Source: Globodera rostochiensis (lineage: Eukaryota; Nematoda; Chromadorea; Rhabditida; Heteroderidae). Taken from it: a DNA stretch of 64,000 bases. How positions within the stretch are numbered: position 1 is the first letter of the stretch; every line of letters begins with the position of its first letter. Location: positions 5,733,254 to 5,797,253 of the forward strand of contig JAEVLN010000001.1 of NCBI GenBank assembly GCA_018350325.1, read 5' to 3'. Under the pieces are notes generated by a model that was not told where the DNA came from, did not search any database, and saw only the letters and a list, made by a program, of their open reading frames with translations. Made by a program: the position numbers and the translations under genes. Below, in pieces: positions 1 through 11,530 of the stretch.

Positions 1-97
1 TCGACGAGGGGAGTTGATTGATATATAATATTCGAAAAAACAAGCTTTTTCCTTCTTTAATTTCACCGTACCACAAAAAGTACCCCTCCCCGCTCAC

Positions 98-2921
98 CTT
101 TGGGTGTGCTTTCGCACCAATCGAACCTCCGTCTCCAGTCCGATGTCCATGGAGTCACCAATTTCAGCCCCACAACAAATTTTCGCTTTTTCTTCCAAAG
201 TTAAAAGCGGCGGTAAAGCGCAACGAAAGAACTCGCGGGCCATCAAATCGATGTACGACGAAACGTACGAAGAGAAATCCTGGCCGAATTTACGCGCAAA
301 GATTTCCGTAATTGGAATAATTCTAAAAAAGTCGGGTCCATCAAGGTCAAAAGCGTCGTTTATTTTTGTTACTTTTCTTGGAGCATTTTCTCGCCCGAAA
401 AATCGCTTTTGCACACCCCGCCCATGTCGAGCAAAAGCGGGGGGAGATTATGACGAAGATGCTTCGAGCTCGAAACGACGGTCTGAACGAACTCTGCTGA
501 AGCCTTCTCCAGAAAATCGGCAAAGGAATGGTGACGACAGACGGACACTAAAGGAGGAGGGGGGGGGGGGATGTTAAAAGAAGAGAGAAGACGACGGACC
601 GGTCACATGCAGCGAGTGAACGTCTCCGGTAAGCGCCTTAAGAAAAAAATGAAAATGAATTCCCAAATTTCACAGAAAAAGAGAGAAATGACTCGCAGCA
701 CCTGATGAGTCCACCCCCGGGGGACGTAGAGAGTGTCCCCCTGTTCCAACCATCCCTCAAAAGTCGGCTCGCGTCCTTCAAAGTCCGACTCCGCAAAGTT
801 GCCACTCGACTCCAACGGCAAAGTGTCGTCAGCGCTGGCGGGCGCATAAACTTTCCAATACTTTCGCCCTTCGACTTGGAGCATAAACGCATCTAAACGC
901 GAAGTCCATCACAAATTACGCCTGCCTTTTAGCTGACCGATGTCGTCCCAATGAGGCGCAAAACCAGAAGACTTCGGAGGTGTCAGATAACTAAACAATA
1001 TAATTCACAATTATTGGGCCATTCCCTCCAAATTGAAATGAACCAACCAATTGGCACCGACAAAAGAACAGAACAATTCCTGCAGAACATCGCACAAATA
1101 CCAAATGTTGTCGTTGTGGCGCTGAGGTCGAACAAACTGAACGGACCGCCCGCATCCGGTGTGCCTCCAAACGGCGGCTGCACTCGCCCGCTCGCCCTCG
1201 GCACCGTTCAGCGTCGTCCTCTCGCCTTTTTCATAAAGTGCGACATTCACATCCGTTCCAAAGCCCAAGTCAAACTAAAAAAGGGAAAAGCAAAACTGTG
1301 ACACGGAAAACAAAGGCCAATGAGTAATTAAATAAGTTTAATAACCTTTTGAAGCATTTCAAAAAAGTCGGCGGTCCCAAAGAAACCGTCGAAGTAGTCC
1401 TTGGCTTTTCGATTCACAACAAAAACGCGCTTTTGGAAGAAGTCACTGAACAAAACGATTAAAAATAAGTTTTTCGATACAAAATAAACCTGAAAAAAGT
1501 TTGCGAGTCGATGGGACTTGTGATCCATTGGAGCGCTTTAGTTGCGACCTAAAAAATAAATTTTTTTGTTCCTCTAAAAAGTTCGGTACTTTTACCTGGA
1601 CCGAATGGTCGACACCCTCCGAAAATTTGAAGAGGGCAAACGGTGAAGCTGCGATGGTGTACCCCTCCAATGCCTCCAAAATCAAACATTTGGCCGATTT
1701 TTCGTCCGTTCCGTACCCCGTGAACTCCAATTCCAAAGGTCCTAAAAGACCGCAGATAACATAATTCTTCACCGCCAAAAAGTGAAACCTTCATCAGAAT
1801 CGTCTTCAATTTCATCCTCAAGTGATTCATCTGAAGTGAAGAAAGAGGAAGCCTCCTCCTCGTCCTCCAATCCATTTTTGAGATCAGCAGCGTCCGCCTG
1901 TTCCAGCTCTTCGTCCTCCAAATCGTCCGGTTCACCTCCGAGGCTCTCTTCCTCGTCTTCGTCCGTCATATCCTCTTCAGAAAATTGTCCATTTTGGTCA
2001 GCCAACTCTACAATAAAGCACAATTAAAGTTCGGAAACAATCAACCCCAACACACCTTCGACGCTCGAAGTATCGTCGGAATCGGATTCAATTGCCACTT
2101 TCATGCGTTTGATCGATGGGCCTTTTTTTATCAAAACTTTGTCTTGAACTGTTTGTCAACGGTCGCTTACCTTTCTCGTCAGTTTCCAGCTTTTCTTCGC
2201 AATTAATTGATAAATTTTGTTCCTTTCCGCTGCTTTCCGGCGAACAAATAATTTTTCGTTTTCCTTTGAGACGATGTGACTCCTTAAAATTATTAGTGTA
2301 AACAGCCATGGATAGCTATGAAAAGCCTCGAGTTTTGGCACTTTTTGCCACTTTTAAAACGCTAAAGCCGATTTTGGCCCAATGCGTCAGTCACTTACGG
2401 CTTTTCCTCCCGCTTCGACGACCATTTCCCTCACTGTTTTATGAACAGCGGAACGCCCATCACTCCGCCATTTGCTTTCTCTTTTCGATTGTCTGTCCAT
2501 GGGCGTCGATGTTGAGCTGGGATAGCCAGTGGTAGAAGCCGCCAAAGATTTCAGTGAGACTAAAAGGGGTTAAAGAAGGCATTCGATCATTGCCTTTTCG
2601 TTGGCTTTTTTGAGATTTTGAAGTTCATTATTTTCGAAATTTTGAATTTTCGAAAAAATGCTTGGATTCGGGTCCGAGCTTCAAATGGTCAATTTCTTTC
2701 GGATTCTACGCCCCTAAACCCCAAATTATTTTTGGAAATGTGGCAGGGAAGCCTCAAAAATAACCTGCAGGATCCACATTTTGTCTTTCTTCAAACTTTT
2801 CAACAATGTCCTTCTCTTGCTGGTCCTTTTCCAATTTTTTCTGTTTGGAGATCGCGACTGAATCATTGGCTTGAGCCAGAAGACGAAATGACTTGGAATT
2901 TTTTCGGTCTTTTTTCCCCAT
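98..2921 (-). CDS. NO66/RIOX1-like JmjC ribosomal oxygenase, 3' end missing
   Basis: Members of this family are Fe(II)/2-oxoglutarate-dependent nucleolar oxygenases that hydroxylate a ribosomal-protein histidine, with reported histone demethylase activity. Fourteen exons can be joined by eye in one frame: 2921-2765, 2559-2399, 2282-2171, 2148-2056, 2007-1789, 1741-1596, 1548-1490, 1445-1346, 1274-1048, 990-938, 892-702, 636-600, 547-415 and 322-98 (about 637 codons). The N-terminus is basic, then strongly acidic, as in NO66. The JmjC core follows: SPIDSQTFFSDFFQKRVFVV, GTDVNVALYEKGERTTLN, the iron-binding HWD in SSGFAPHWDDIDAFMLQVEG, then PRGWTHQ with the third iron ligand and GDVHSLHVT. The C-terminal dimerisation part contains ALPPLLTLEEKAKICCGAEI. 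After a GTGAGC donor at 97 no further exon fits, so the winged-helix end lies left of the window. The start ATG at 2921 follows an acceptor 'ttttttcag'. The intron at 1049 gives an odd ANC-YLTPP join. Family assignment is very secure; individual exon borders are less so. Confidence 0.9.
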
Positions 2922-3342
2922 TAAAAATTATCTGAAAAAAGTATCACACAACTATAAATATGTATTAGAAATCGAACTTATTCAGGCTCCTATGCCAAAT
3001 GGGAGAACAAGCTTGTTTTTTTCTCAATTAACTTTCGTGCCCCCCTCTGACAGATGGCCAAGAGACAGATAGCCAAAATATTTATTACTTTTTGAATTTT
3101 CTTGGAATTTTTGCTTAAAAAATGTCCAAAAATGTAATAATGTTTGCTTATTTTGTCCAACTTTCTAAAAGTTTAGAGTAATTTTCATAACAAAAATTGT
3201 TAAAATCTTCGAAAAATTTCCCAAGCTGCGCCTATGAGCACCGCCGACTCCTCCCATTCCTAAAAAGCTTCAAAAAATTCCACCATTATTTTAATATTTT
3301 GATTGTTATCTTTTCATTCTGATTCCGCTTTCAGTTTTTGTC
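2922..3342. promoter_or_regulatory. Shared 5' region of the NO66 and TTLL5 genes
   Basis: About 420 bp lie between the divergent start codons at 2921 and 3343. The stretch is AT-rich, shows no coding frame that extends either gene, and carries an acceptor-like 'ctttcag' just before 3343. A bidirectional promoter is inferred from the arrangement only; no defined promoter element is recognised. Confidence 0.35.
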
Positions 3343-6300
3343 ATGAGTATGGGCAAAGAGGGCTTTAAAAATTATTCCTCAGCACTTCAAAATGGCAATG
3401 TCAACTCCACCAAAAAAGTGAGCATTTATCTCATAAACAGTTCATCTTATTTTTGTTTAAGTTTCGTACGATGACCTTTGATCCAATCGCTTTGCGTTAC
3501 ATCGGAAAGAATGTGGACAGAATGGAGCAGTGCAAATACACTTCGTTGGGCGAGACTTTCAACATGTGCTTCAAATTGATTAAAAGCGAGTCACGGCTCG
3601 TCAAGTCAATTTTGTTCAGTTACGGATTCCTCCAAGTAATTGAAAGAGTCGATTAATTAATAAACAGTCGCTGTTCAGTGTTCGAGTAAGAACCAAAAAT
3701 GCAATTTGATGTGGACGAACACCCATCTCAGCACTCTTTCAATGCGACAACTCCATCCATGGTATGTAAACACAATTTCTTGGTTCAAAAACATGTTTTT
3801 TGTGAATTGATTTTGTTTTGTTAGGCAACGGGTCAATCACTTTCCGCGAAGTTGGATGCTGACCAGGAAGGACCAGCTCTATGAGAGCATTGAGCGGGCC
3901 TCCATCCTGTACGATTCCGAATGGTTCAATTTTGTAAGTCCATTTTTAAATATTATTTCTATTGTAATTCGGGCTCTATGGTCAGATACCCGACTTTTTC
4001 TGTACGCCAATGAGTGACACGGCGCGGCTTTCCCTACGGCATAAGCTTGACGAGTCCCAATTTGGATTGGAAGCGAAGTTTATTGTAAAGCCGGCAGATG
4101 GGAGCTTAGGAAGAGGCATTTACTTTCTGAACACCGCCAATTTGGTCTGGTCGGTCCGATGCGACGGGCATTTAATTTTATTTTGTCTTTGCAGGAGGAA
4201 ACTTTTGCCAGTGCCAAAAAGATGCTCGTCTCCCGTTACATTGACCCGCCCTATTTGGTCAACGGACTGAAATGGGATTTGCGCGTTTATGTACTCGTCA
4301 CTTCCTTCTACCCGCTTATTGTTTATGTTTACAGGCAAAAATTTACCAATTTTTTTTGTAAATTTTCGACAGATTAACCCGTAAACAAAATTTAAGTGAT
4401 GGGTTGGCTCGATTTGCGGTGCATAAATACGACCACGCGGATGACATTGCCAGTGAAGATTATGCGGATTTGAACAAACATTTGACGAATTATTCGCTGA
4501 ACAAAGCGTCCACCGAATTTGTTCGGAACACCGATTGTACGCTGGAGAATATGGGTATTATTATAGTAATTGAGTTCAATCCCATCAAAATCGTCAATAT
4601 TTTGAAGGCCATAAATGGACTTTGAGCGCACTTTTGAGGGAGTTGGAGAAGCGAGGAGAGGATGTCGGACTGCTGATGATCCGGATTGAGGACATTGTCA
4701 TCAAATCATTGCTTTCCGTCCAAAGTTCTGTTGCAGCAATGTGTCGGAAATGTAAAAAATTTGCATTTTCGTCTTAAACTAGTTGCATTTTAGTGAATGT
4801 CCATCCGAAGTGCTGCTTTGAACTGTTTGGGTTTGACATCATGGTGGATGAGCATATGAAACCATGGCTTCTGGAGATCAACCTCTCCCCAAGTCTCACC
4901 TGGTCTGCAATGTTTTCATTCGATTGTAACTTCTTTAAATTCACTAATTACAACCGAATTCCAGTGATAGTCCGTTGGACTCCTTGCTGAAGACGCATCT
5001 CTTTTGCAATTCTCTGAACATTGCGCAGGTCCCGTTGGTTTCTGAGTCGAATATGCTCAACGGATGCTTCGCAAGCGATTCCGAACTTGATGAGAACGGT
5101 TGCACCGTAAAGGGCGATACTGACAAAGTGACCAAGACGGGCAGCCAGGTACGTACATATTTAGGGGGAGGGGCGGGTAACTTTCTCCCCCCAGGGGGAG
5201 AGACTAGAGGAAGAGAAGTGGGGCAATTCTTAGTATAAAATTACGTGTTTCAAAGTTTTTTTTAGGATTCGGACCAATCAAGCACCGCGTCAACGGCCGC
5301 CTCGTCGGTTGCATCCATGACATTTTCATCAAACCCGGCAAGTACTTCCTCCGCCTCCACTTCTTCCGCTCATCAAAGCAACGGCGTGAAAAGGAAGGGA
5401 TACGGGGCGACGCAATTTGTTGGAAAAATGCGAAAATTGGAACAAATGAGGAAGGTGAGTTGAGGGCGTTTGGATTTGTGTTACTCTGTCATATAGTATT
5501 AACACTTTCCAGATATGTTATTCTGCAGAACGGGTCACCCCGCAGTATCTGGAAAGACTAAAATGTTATTTTGACAAGTTGAAATCGGAGGAGAAGCATC
5601 TGGGCCACTTCAATCGGATTTTCCCCAGAAGATGGACTTGGCCTTTGTATAGGTGAGTCACCGATTGTTTCCTTATCAAAATGTCTGTTTTGCCTGCTTT
5701 TTCATTTCCAATTTCTCCGTTTCAGAACTATTCTTGAGGACTGCGGGCAAGAGAAATGGGACGAGGCTTTGCACGACAGAATGGTCGGGGAATATCCCCC
5801 GGGGGACGCATGCGACATTGAACTGACGCTGACGGACGTTCGTTTGGCTCACGAGCAGCTTATGGACGCCAAATCGGTGATTTTGTTGTTGTTGTCGTCG
5901 TCGACCAAGTCTGATCTGATCGAATATTTTTGCCTGTTCAGTTTAAGCGTCGAGAGCAATTGAATCCGATGGTTCGCGATGTGCTTTTGGCCGAAGCTTT
6001 TGCCGGCACCGACTGTTACAAACGGAGGCGATATTCGGGCGACATCATTCCATTCCCATGTCTGTGTTGTGGAAGGGGAGGGGGCAGATTCTGAATTCGT
6101 TGCATGGCTTAATAATTATCTTTTGCCTCTTATTCAAGCTGCACTTCCCCGAATACGACAGGGCGCGAGGAGGAGGACGAAAAGCCAAGTGGTGGCTGAA
6201 GAGGCGAAAAGAGTTCGAACGGAGCAGCAACGGAAGGCGGCGGCAGAAGAAATGCGGCAGTGTGATGATGACAACGGCACATTGGCTGTGGGGGTACAGG

Positions 6301-6416
6301 AGACGACAGCGGATGGTGGGCAATGGGCGACGAAGCCCCTCGGCGAAGTGAATCTGAACGTGGGGCAGCAGGGAAGGACGCCGAAGATGGACAATGAGGA
6401 GGTGCTAAGTCTCTGA
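3343..6416 (+). CDS. TTLL5-like tubulin polyglutamylase
   Basis: A tubulin-tyrosine-ligase-like enzyme of the ATP-grasp fold, expected to add glutamate side chains to tubulin tails in cilia or neurites. About 15 short exons are visible: 3343-3417, ~3463-3635, ~3679-3761, ~3825-3932, ~3987-4141, ~4192-4335, ~4387-4552, ~4614-4749, ~4794-4901, ~4966-5146, ~5266-5453, ~5513-5652, ~5726-5875, ~5941-6060 and ~6138-6416. Diagnostic TTLL blocks in order: NLMWTNTHLSTL, VNHFPRSWMLTRKDQLYE, FIVKPADGSLGRGIY (ATP grasp), MLVSRYIDPPYLVNGLKWDL, RVYVLVTSFYPLIVYVYR, GLARFAVHKYDHADD, DLNKHLTNYSLNKAS, CFELFGFDIMVDEHMKPWLL and EINLSPSLT. The order and wording match TTLL5 better than other TTLLs (my recall of the family). 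The C-terminal third is low-complexity, Ser/Thr- then Arg/Gln-rich, and ends at the stop at 6416. The ATG at 3343 follows an acceptor, compatible with trans-splicing. Exact borders of the last exons are uncertain. Confidence 0.85.
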
Positions 6417-8326
6417 TAACGCGCAAATTTATTTTTTCATTTTATTTTTGTTCATCACTCATTTTGTTGTCATAACTGTTGTTTTGTTAGGTTTACATCT
6501 TTGAAAAATATTTATACTAATTGGTTTTTGCTTCCATTGCTCCCCCCCCCCCCCCAAATTCCCTCCCCAAAGGAAGTCTAAAAAATAGTGAGTTGGGGTT
6601 TTACTTCCTCCAAATTCCTTCCCTATCCGTCGATGCTCCAATAATCAGCTTCTTTCTCTCTCTCCTTTCATTTCTTTTTGTCTATTACTATCTTCTCTTC
6701 TGTCCCTCTTCGCTTTTTTATTCAAAAGTGCTAATGAAATTTGCTGCGCTGATTACCGCTGGATGACGCTGACGGCGTGATGCCCATCTTCGTTCTTTCA
6801 TTCCCCTTCCGGCAATTTATTTGGTTGGGGCGAAATTCGACGAGATAAGTCCCCCTGCTGCTTCAGCTTAACGCCGTTTTATGCCTCCCTTTAGAGGTTT
6901 GCGGGGGGGGGGGGGGCGGCGGAAGGGGTCAATTCCATCCAATACACTCTTCGCGTCCCTCACCTCAATCTCCGTCCTGCCCCCCCCCCCGTCTTCTCCC
7001 CGGGGGGGGGGGGGGGGTGTTTTGAGAGATGGAAACCGTCTCCCCCCCCCATTTCCTCTCTCTCACCATCTCAATTCGGCTGTTCTTTTCTGTCCCACTT
7101 CGACGAATTTCCTTGGTTCGATTGCTCCGGCGTTAAAGTCGAACGTCTCGCAATCGAAATTCATCTGCTGGCTCTGGAGGAGCTCTGCCCGTTCGTCCTC
7201 CAGTCACTTTCCACAGGTAATCCGACGACAATTCCATCGAATGTTTCCCCAAAGCCCCCCCCCCCCCTCTGGGTGAATGCGGTATCCGGCTCCTCTTCCG
7301 TCTTTTTCGCGCTTTCCCCCCCCCCCCCCCCCCCCCCCCTCGTCCATTTTAAATGCGTTGCGCCCCCCCCCCCTCTCCCGTTACCCTAAACACGTCTCTC
7401 CCTAATTACGCCGGCTTTTGGAGGGATAGTCTTTCGGTGTGCCTTGGCTAAATAATTTGGCCAAAACTGCCCGCTGCACTCTTAATTGGCCCCCGGCAGA
7501 GGAAGTTGCCAGCAGAAGGCACAACTTTCCGCGTCGATCTCTTCCCTCTCTTTATCCCCTTCCCCCGGGGGGAGGGGGGGGGGGGGGGGGTGCCTTTTCT
7601 TTTGCCTCAGGCGGCGGTCTTTCTTCTCCAAATTCCGGCGGGCGAATACGGAGATATGTTTGAGAGCGCCTTGAAAGCAAAAGAATGAATATGTGCGTGT
7701 GCGCGTGAAACATCGGCCAGCCCACGCCGCCGGGGGGGGGGGGGGGGGGGGGAGTTCGGTAGTGCCCTCCCCCCCCCCCCGCCCCCTCCCCCCGCTTCAG
7801 TGTAAGCTAATCCTTTCCCCCGTCGCTTCTCACGGCGGCCCCCACCCTTTCATTGGGACGCCGCCCTCCCCCTCCATTAATCATCGCTCCAACCTCCCTA
7901 ACCTCCGCTGCCAACTCCCGTCCCCCCCCCCCCCCATCCCGACGACAAAATGATCCCCCGGTTACGCTCCCAGAAAGTCTCACGGCACAGTCACGCGCAA
8001 GCGCAAGCGTTTGCATCAGCTGCTGGTCAGCGTGAACAGTCAGCCGGCCATGTCGACGTCTGCAGCTGTGGAGGAGGCACTCATTGGCCAGGAATGGGCA
8101 TCAAAATCAGCCGGAGGTTAGGTGAGGGGCGGCGGAAAGGATCTACAAAGAGAAGACAAAAATGACTGAAAGCATCACAAGTTCGATAGTTCAAAACAGC
8201 CCTCGAGGGGCAATTCCAAATTCTCTGCCCAATTTTTAGCTTCGACAGAAGTAGGTAATCCAATTTGGCACTTTTTCGCTGTTTGGCACTTTCCCGCCCC
8301 CATTCTGAGCTTTTCCCCTTGGGTGA
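6417..8326. other. Non-coding stretch with very long G and C homopolymers
   Basis: No credible gene is seen. Runs of 10-25 C or G recur (for example near 6900, 7010, 7320, 7580, 7735 and 7925), so apparent open frames here are artefacts of low complexity. The part after about 7950 (from an ATG at 7950) could hold a 5' exon or leader of the downstream K+ channel gene, but nothing recognisable is encoded. Confidence 0.5.
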
Positions 8327-10686
8327 GTGAAGATGTGTTCCGTCGCCTTCCCGGACGATGTTCCAAACGGCGATCTCTGCGGGGGCGGCTCCCCCCTTTC
8401 GTCGACGGCCGACAATCAACGGGCATTTGACCGCGCACTTCCGGCCGCCCAACTTCGTGTCAATGTTGGCGGACGAAGTGCCCAGTTGGCATTGGACAAG
8501 GCATTCATTCATTCATTTAATCCAATTTTTTGCAAAAAGTACTGCACGAAAACCCGCAAAGAAAAGCCTTCAAATCGCTTACCGATTCCATTGACCTCCC
8601 GCCCCCTCCCCCCGCAGATCAGCCAGCGGGCCGATCGGAGTCGTCTCGCCCAATTTGCGGAAAAGGATCACGCCCAGCGGCTGTTGGAGTGCGACGCGTT
8701 CCTCAACGACGAATATTACTTCGAGCGATCCTCCACCGTCTTTGAGAACATTGTGGACTATTACGTGACCGGGAAACTGCACCGGCCCATGGAGGTTTTG
8801 TGCCTTTTGATTTAGAGACCGGACTTGAGCTTCGAGCGAAATCTCGAGTCGAGATTTTTTCGAGATCCTCGAGACGAGATCTCGTTTCGACCGGTCTCTA
8901 GTTTTGACCTCTTTCGCTGGAGGCGCTGGACCAATCAATTCCATTCGACCCAAAGATATGTCCAATTCGGTGGCGCGAAGAGTTGGAATTCTGGCACATT
9001 CCGTTGTCCACACTTTCGGAATGTTGTCGCGCAGATATTTTTGTGCCGAAACGGTCGTTGGCATCTCCGGCATTGTTGTCGACGGACAATGTCAGCGATA
9101 GCAATCACTGATCAGCAAATAAACTGCTGATCAGCAAATCCAACTATAATGTTAGCCAATCCCTCCCTCTTTTTGAAGGTGTACGTGGAGTCCTCTTGCC
9201 CGCCCGCCGAATTTGAGGCAATCCATTTGTTTGTTTTGATGTTTAATTGCTCAATTTGCCTAAAATGCCAGGGCGTGCCGTTGTCCCGTGCCCGCCTCGT
9301 TCTGTGGACTTTTTTGGAGAATCCGCGCTCTTCCGCCGCCGCGAAGGTGCTGTCCGTGGTGTCCGCCTCGTTCGTGCTGCTTTCCCTGGGCGGCCTCATC
9401 CTTTCATCGATGAAAGAATTCCAAGTCGACGACGGCCTAATGACGCCCATTTGGCCCCTCCAATTGTCCGAAATTTGGTCATTATTTGTTTGGCAATGAT
9501 TCGGTGGACTGCTTGAACCCCTCCCCCTTCAGCGGTATGCTCTTCTTCTCCCTGGAGTACATTGCCCGCTTTCGCCGTCGTCCCCCACAAATGGACGTTC
9601 GTTCAGCCCGTACTCCGGCACCTTCCCCCCAAGTGCTTGCCGTTTCCAGGTTCGTCAAACAGCCCCTGAACATCATCGACCTGCTCACCATCGTCCCGTT
9701 CCTTCTCGAGGCTTGCCTGCCCCTTCTCGGGGTCTATGACGTGGAATTGCGCTAACTTTCGAGGTACTGCTTGCTCTCTTCGTTTGGATTTGGCACTTTT
9801 TACGAATATATTCCCCCCGCCGGTGCCGTCTCAATTTTTGTTCATGATTCTTTTTGCCACAACTTTCAGGCGCTCTCATCGTCATTCGCGTTCTTAGGTA
9901 AGTCAAAAATTCTATGAAATGGCGGCAATTCTCAAATTGTTTGGGAGTTCAGATTGGCCAGGGTGGCGCGGATCTTCAAACTTGCCCGGTACAGCATCGG
10001 CCTGAGGGCGTTCGGCGAAACAATGCGAAAGTCAGTGCCTTTCCCCCCCCCCCCCCCCCCCTCCTACAGTAAGCGTTTTTACCGTAATTTGTTGAAGGTC
10101 GGCTGCCGAGCTGTCCATGCTTGGGATGTTCCTTCTTACGGTATGAAACGCCCGGGGGGACATGGCCTATTTCCATCCCCCCCCCCACAGGGCATTATGC
10201 TGTTTTCGACCGCTATTTACTTCTTCGAGCGTGACGAACCCAACTCCAAGTTCTACTCCATTCCCTCCGCCTGGTGGTGGTGCGTCGCTACTGTAAGTGA
10301 CGATTCGTCGCAACAAAAAGCAACAAATACAGTACCCCCTTTCTTTAGATGACCACCGTCGGGTCAGTTCACTTTAAGCTTTCAAAAGTGCCATTTTCGG
10401 CCAAATGTTCCTTTCCAAAAAAGATATGGCGATTTGGTGCCAGTGACAACGGGCGGAAAGGTCAGCAAGCAGTACATTAAAGAAGAAACCCTTTTTCTTT
10501 CTCTTCAAGGTGGTCGCCGCCATTGCCTCTGTTTGTGGCATCATCGTTTTGGCCTTTCCCATTTCAATGATCATCGACAAGTTCGCCGAGTCCACGGGCC
10601 ATGGCGCACGCGTTTTTGACGAGTCGGCGGCCACCGCGCCCGGAGGCGCCCTTCCGTACCGCTGCTTATATGGCCAACAAAAATAA
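8327..10686 (+). CDS. Voltage-gated K+ channel alpha subunit (Kv A)
   Basis: All parts of a Kv subunit appear in order. T1 domain: LRVNVGGRSAQLALDK (~8450-8500), LLECDAFLNDEYYFERSS and YYVTGKLHRPME (8616-8794), CPIRWREELEFWHIPLSTLS (8958-9050). S1: VLSVVSASFVLLSLGGLILS (~9350). S2: MLFFSLEYIARF. S3: FVKQPLNIIDLLTIVPFLLE. S4: IRVLRLARVARIFKLARYS, split by an intron at 9898-9951. S5: ELSMLGMFLLTGIMLFSTAI, split at 10141-10189. Pore: SAWWWCVATMTTVGYGDLVP. S6: GIIVLAFPISMIIDKFAEST. The stop is at 10684. The filter TVGYGD predicts K+ selectivity. An intron splits the first glycine codon of GYG (10356-10414). The T1 exon end at ~8500 may use a GC donor. The cytoplasmic tail is only about 30 residues. 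Similarity to nematode EXP-2/KVS channels is suspected, not proven; the N-terminal start is unresolved. Confidence 0.85.
8813..8899. mobile_element. Short palindromic MITE in an intron of Kv A
   Basis: An 87-bp element starts TAGAGACCGG and ends with its exact reverse complement CCGGTCTCTA. The interior is made of further 'cgagat/atctcg' dyads, so it folds almost fully into a hairpin. It lies between the T1 exon ending near 8794 and the exon starting near 8958. A TA target duplication is possible. Confidence 0.6.
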
Positions 10687-11530
10687 CGCTGTGATCGGTT
10701 CACCGACCGGACGAGCTTTGAGCGTTCGGAGGGCCAAGTCGAGGCGATATTTGTTTTGATTGTGGACAAAGAAAGACGAAAGAAACGGGTCAATTGCATA
10801 ATAATTAAACTGATCGGATACAAATTTCAAAAACTTTTGTGATTTTGTAGTTCAAACGCATTCCATCCCGGTTTTCAGATTTCTCTTATAAATTGGTATT
10901 AATTCCATTTCATTCTAAGCACATTCAACAACAAATCTGTGCATGCAATGCGAGGCTTTTCCAAAAGAATTCCAAAAAAGAGGGGGGGGGGGAGGGGATT
11001 AAACGGGAGATGGCATTGAATTGGGCGCAGGAGGAGCGCAGATGACTGGCTGCTGGCCCTTTCCCCAGCTCAGACCGTCGGCGGCATCGTTAGCAAGCCG
11101 CCCTCCCCCCCCCCCCCGGCGCCCCCCTCCGGCGTCCGTCCGTTCCCATGACTCCTCTCACCTTCCGCCGTGGCATTCATCCCCTCAAGCATTTAAGTCG
11201 AAACGCGTTTCATGAGAAAAGCGTAATAAAATAGAGCAATGAATGTAAGAATGTGGGGGATGGACGGGAGAGTGATGAGAAGCGAGTGGAAAAGAGGGGG
11301 CCCCCCCGGGGGGGGGGGGGGGAGGCTCTTCACGGAAGTGCCGAGGCCCCCCCCCCATTATCAGTGCCGTTTGCTTTTCCCCTCTGGCGAGTAATCCCAT
11401 TTTCACCCATCCTCCCCAATACTTTTCACTTCGCTTAAGTTTTGCTTTGCCTATTCGATTCTCTCAACAAACAATAGAACAACCCGGGAATTTGTTGCAC
11501 TCATTCCGGCACATTCAAGCAGTCCATTGA
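10687..11530. other. Spacer between the two K+ channel genes
   Basis: About 840 bp with no convincing coding region. It holds G/C homopolymers (10981, 11103, 11300, 11345) and presumably the 3' UTR of Kv A and the 5' region of Kv B. Confidence 0.45.

Noticed and set aside
1782..2027. Plus-strand Ser-rich open frame
   Set aside because: It is the antisense of the acidic Asp/Glu-rich exon of NO66 (2007-1789).
6417..8300. Open frames rich in Pro, Gly, Arg and Ser
   Set aside because: They come from long C and G homopolymers and have no domain, splice logic or plausible composition.
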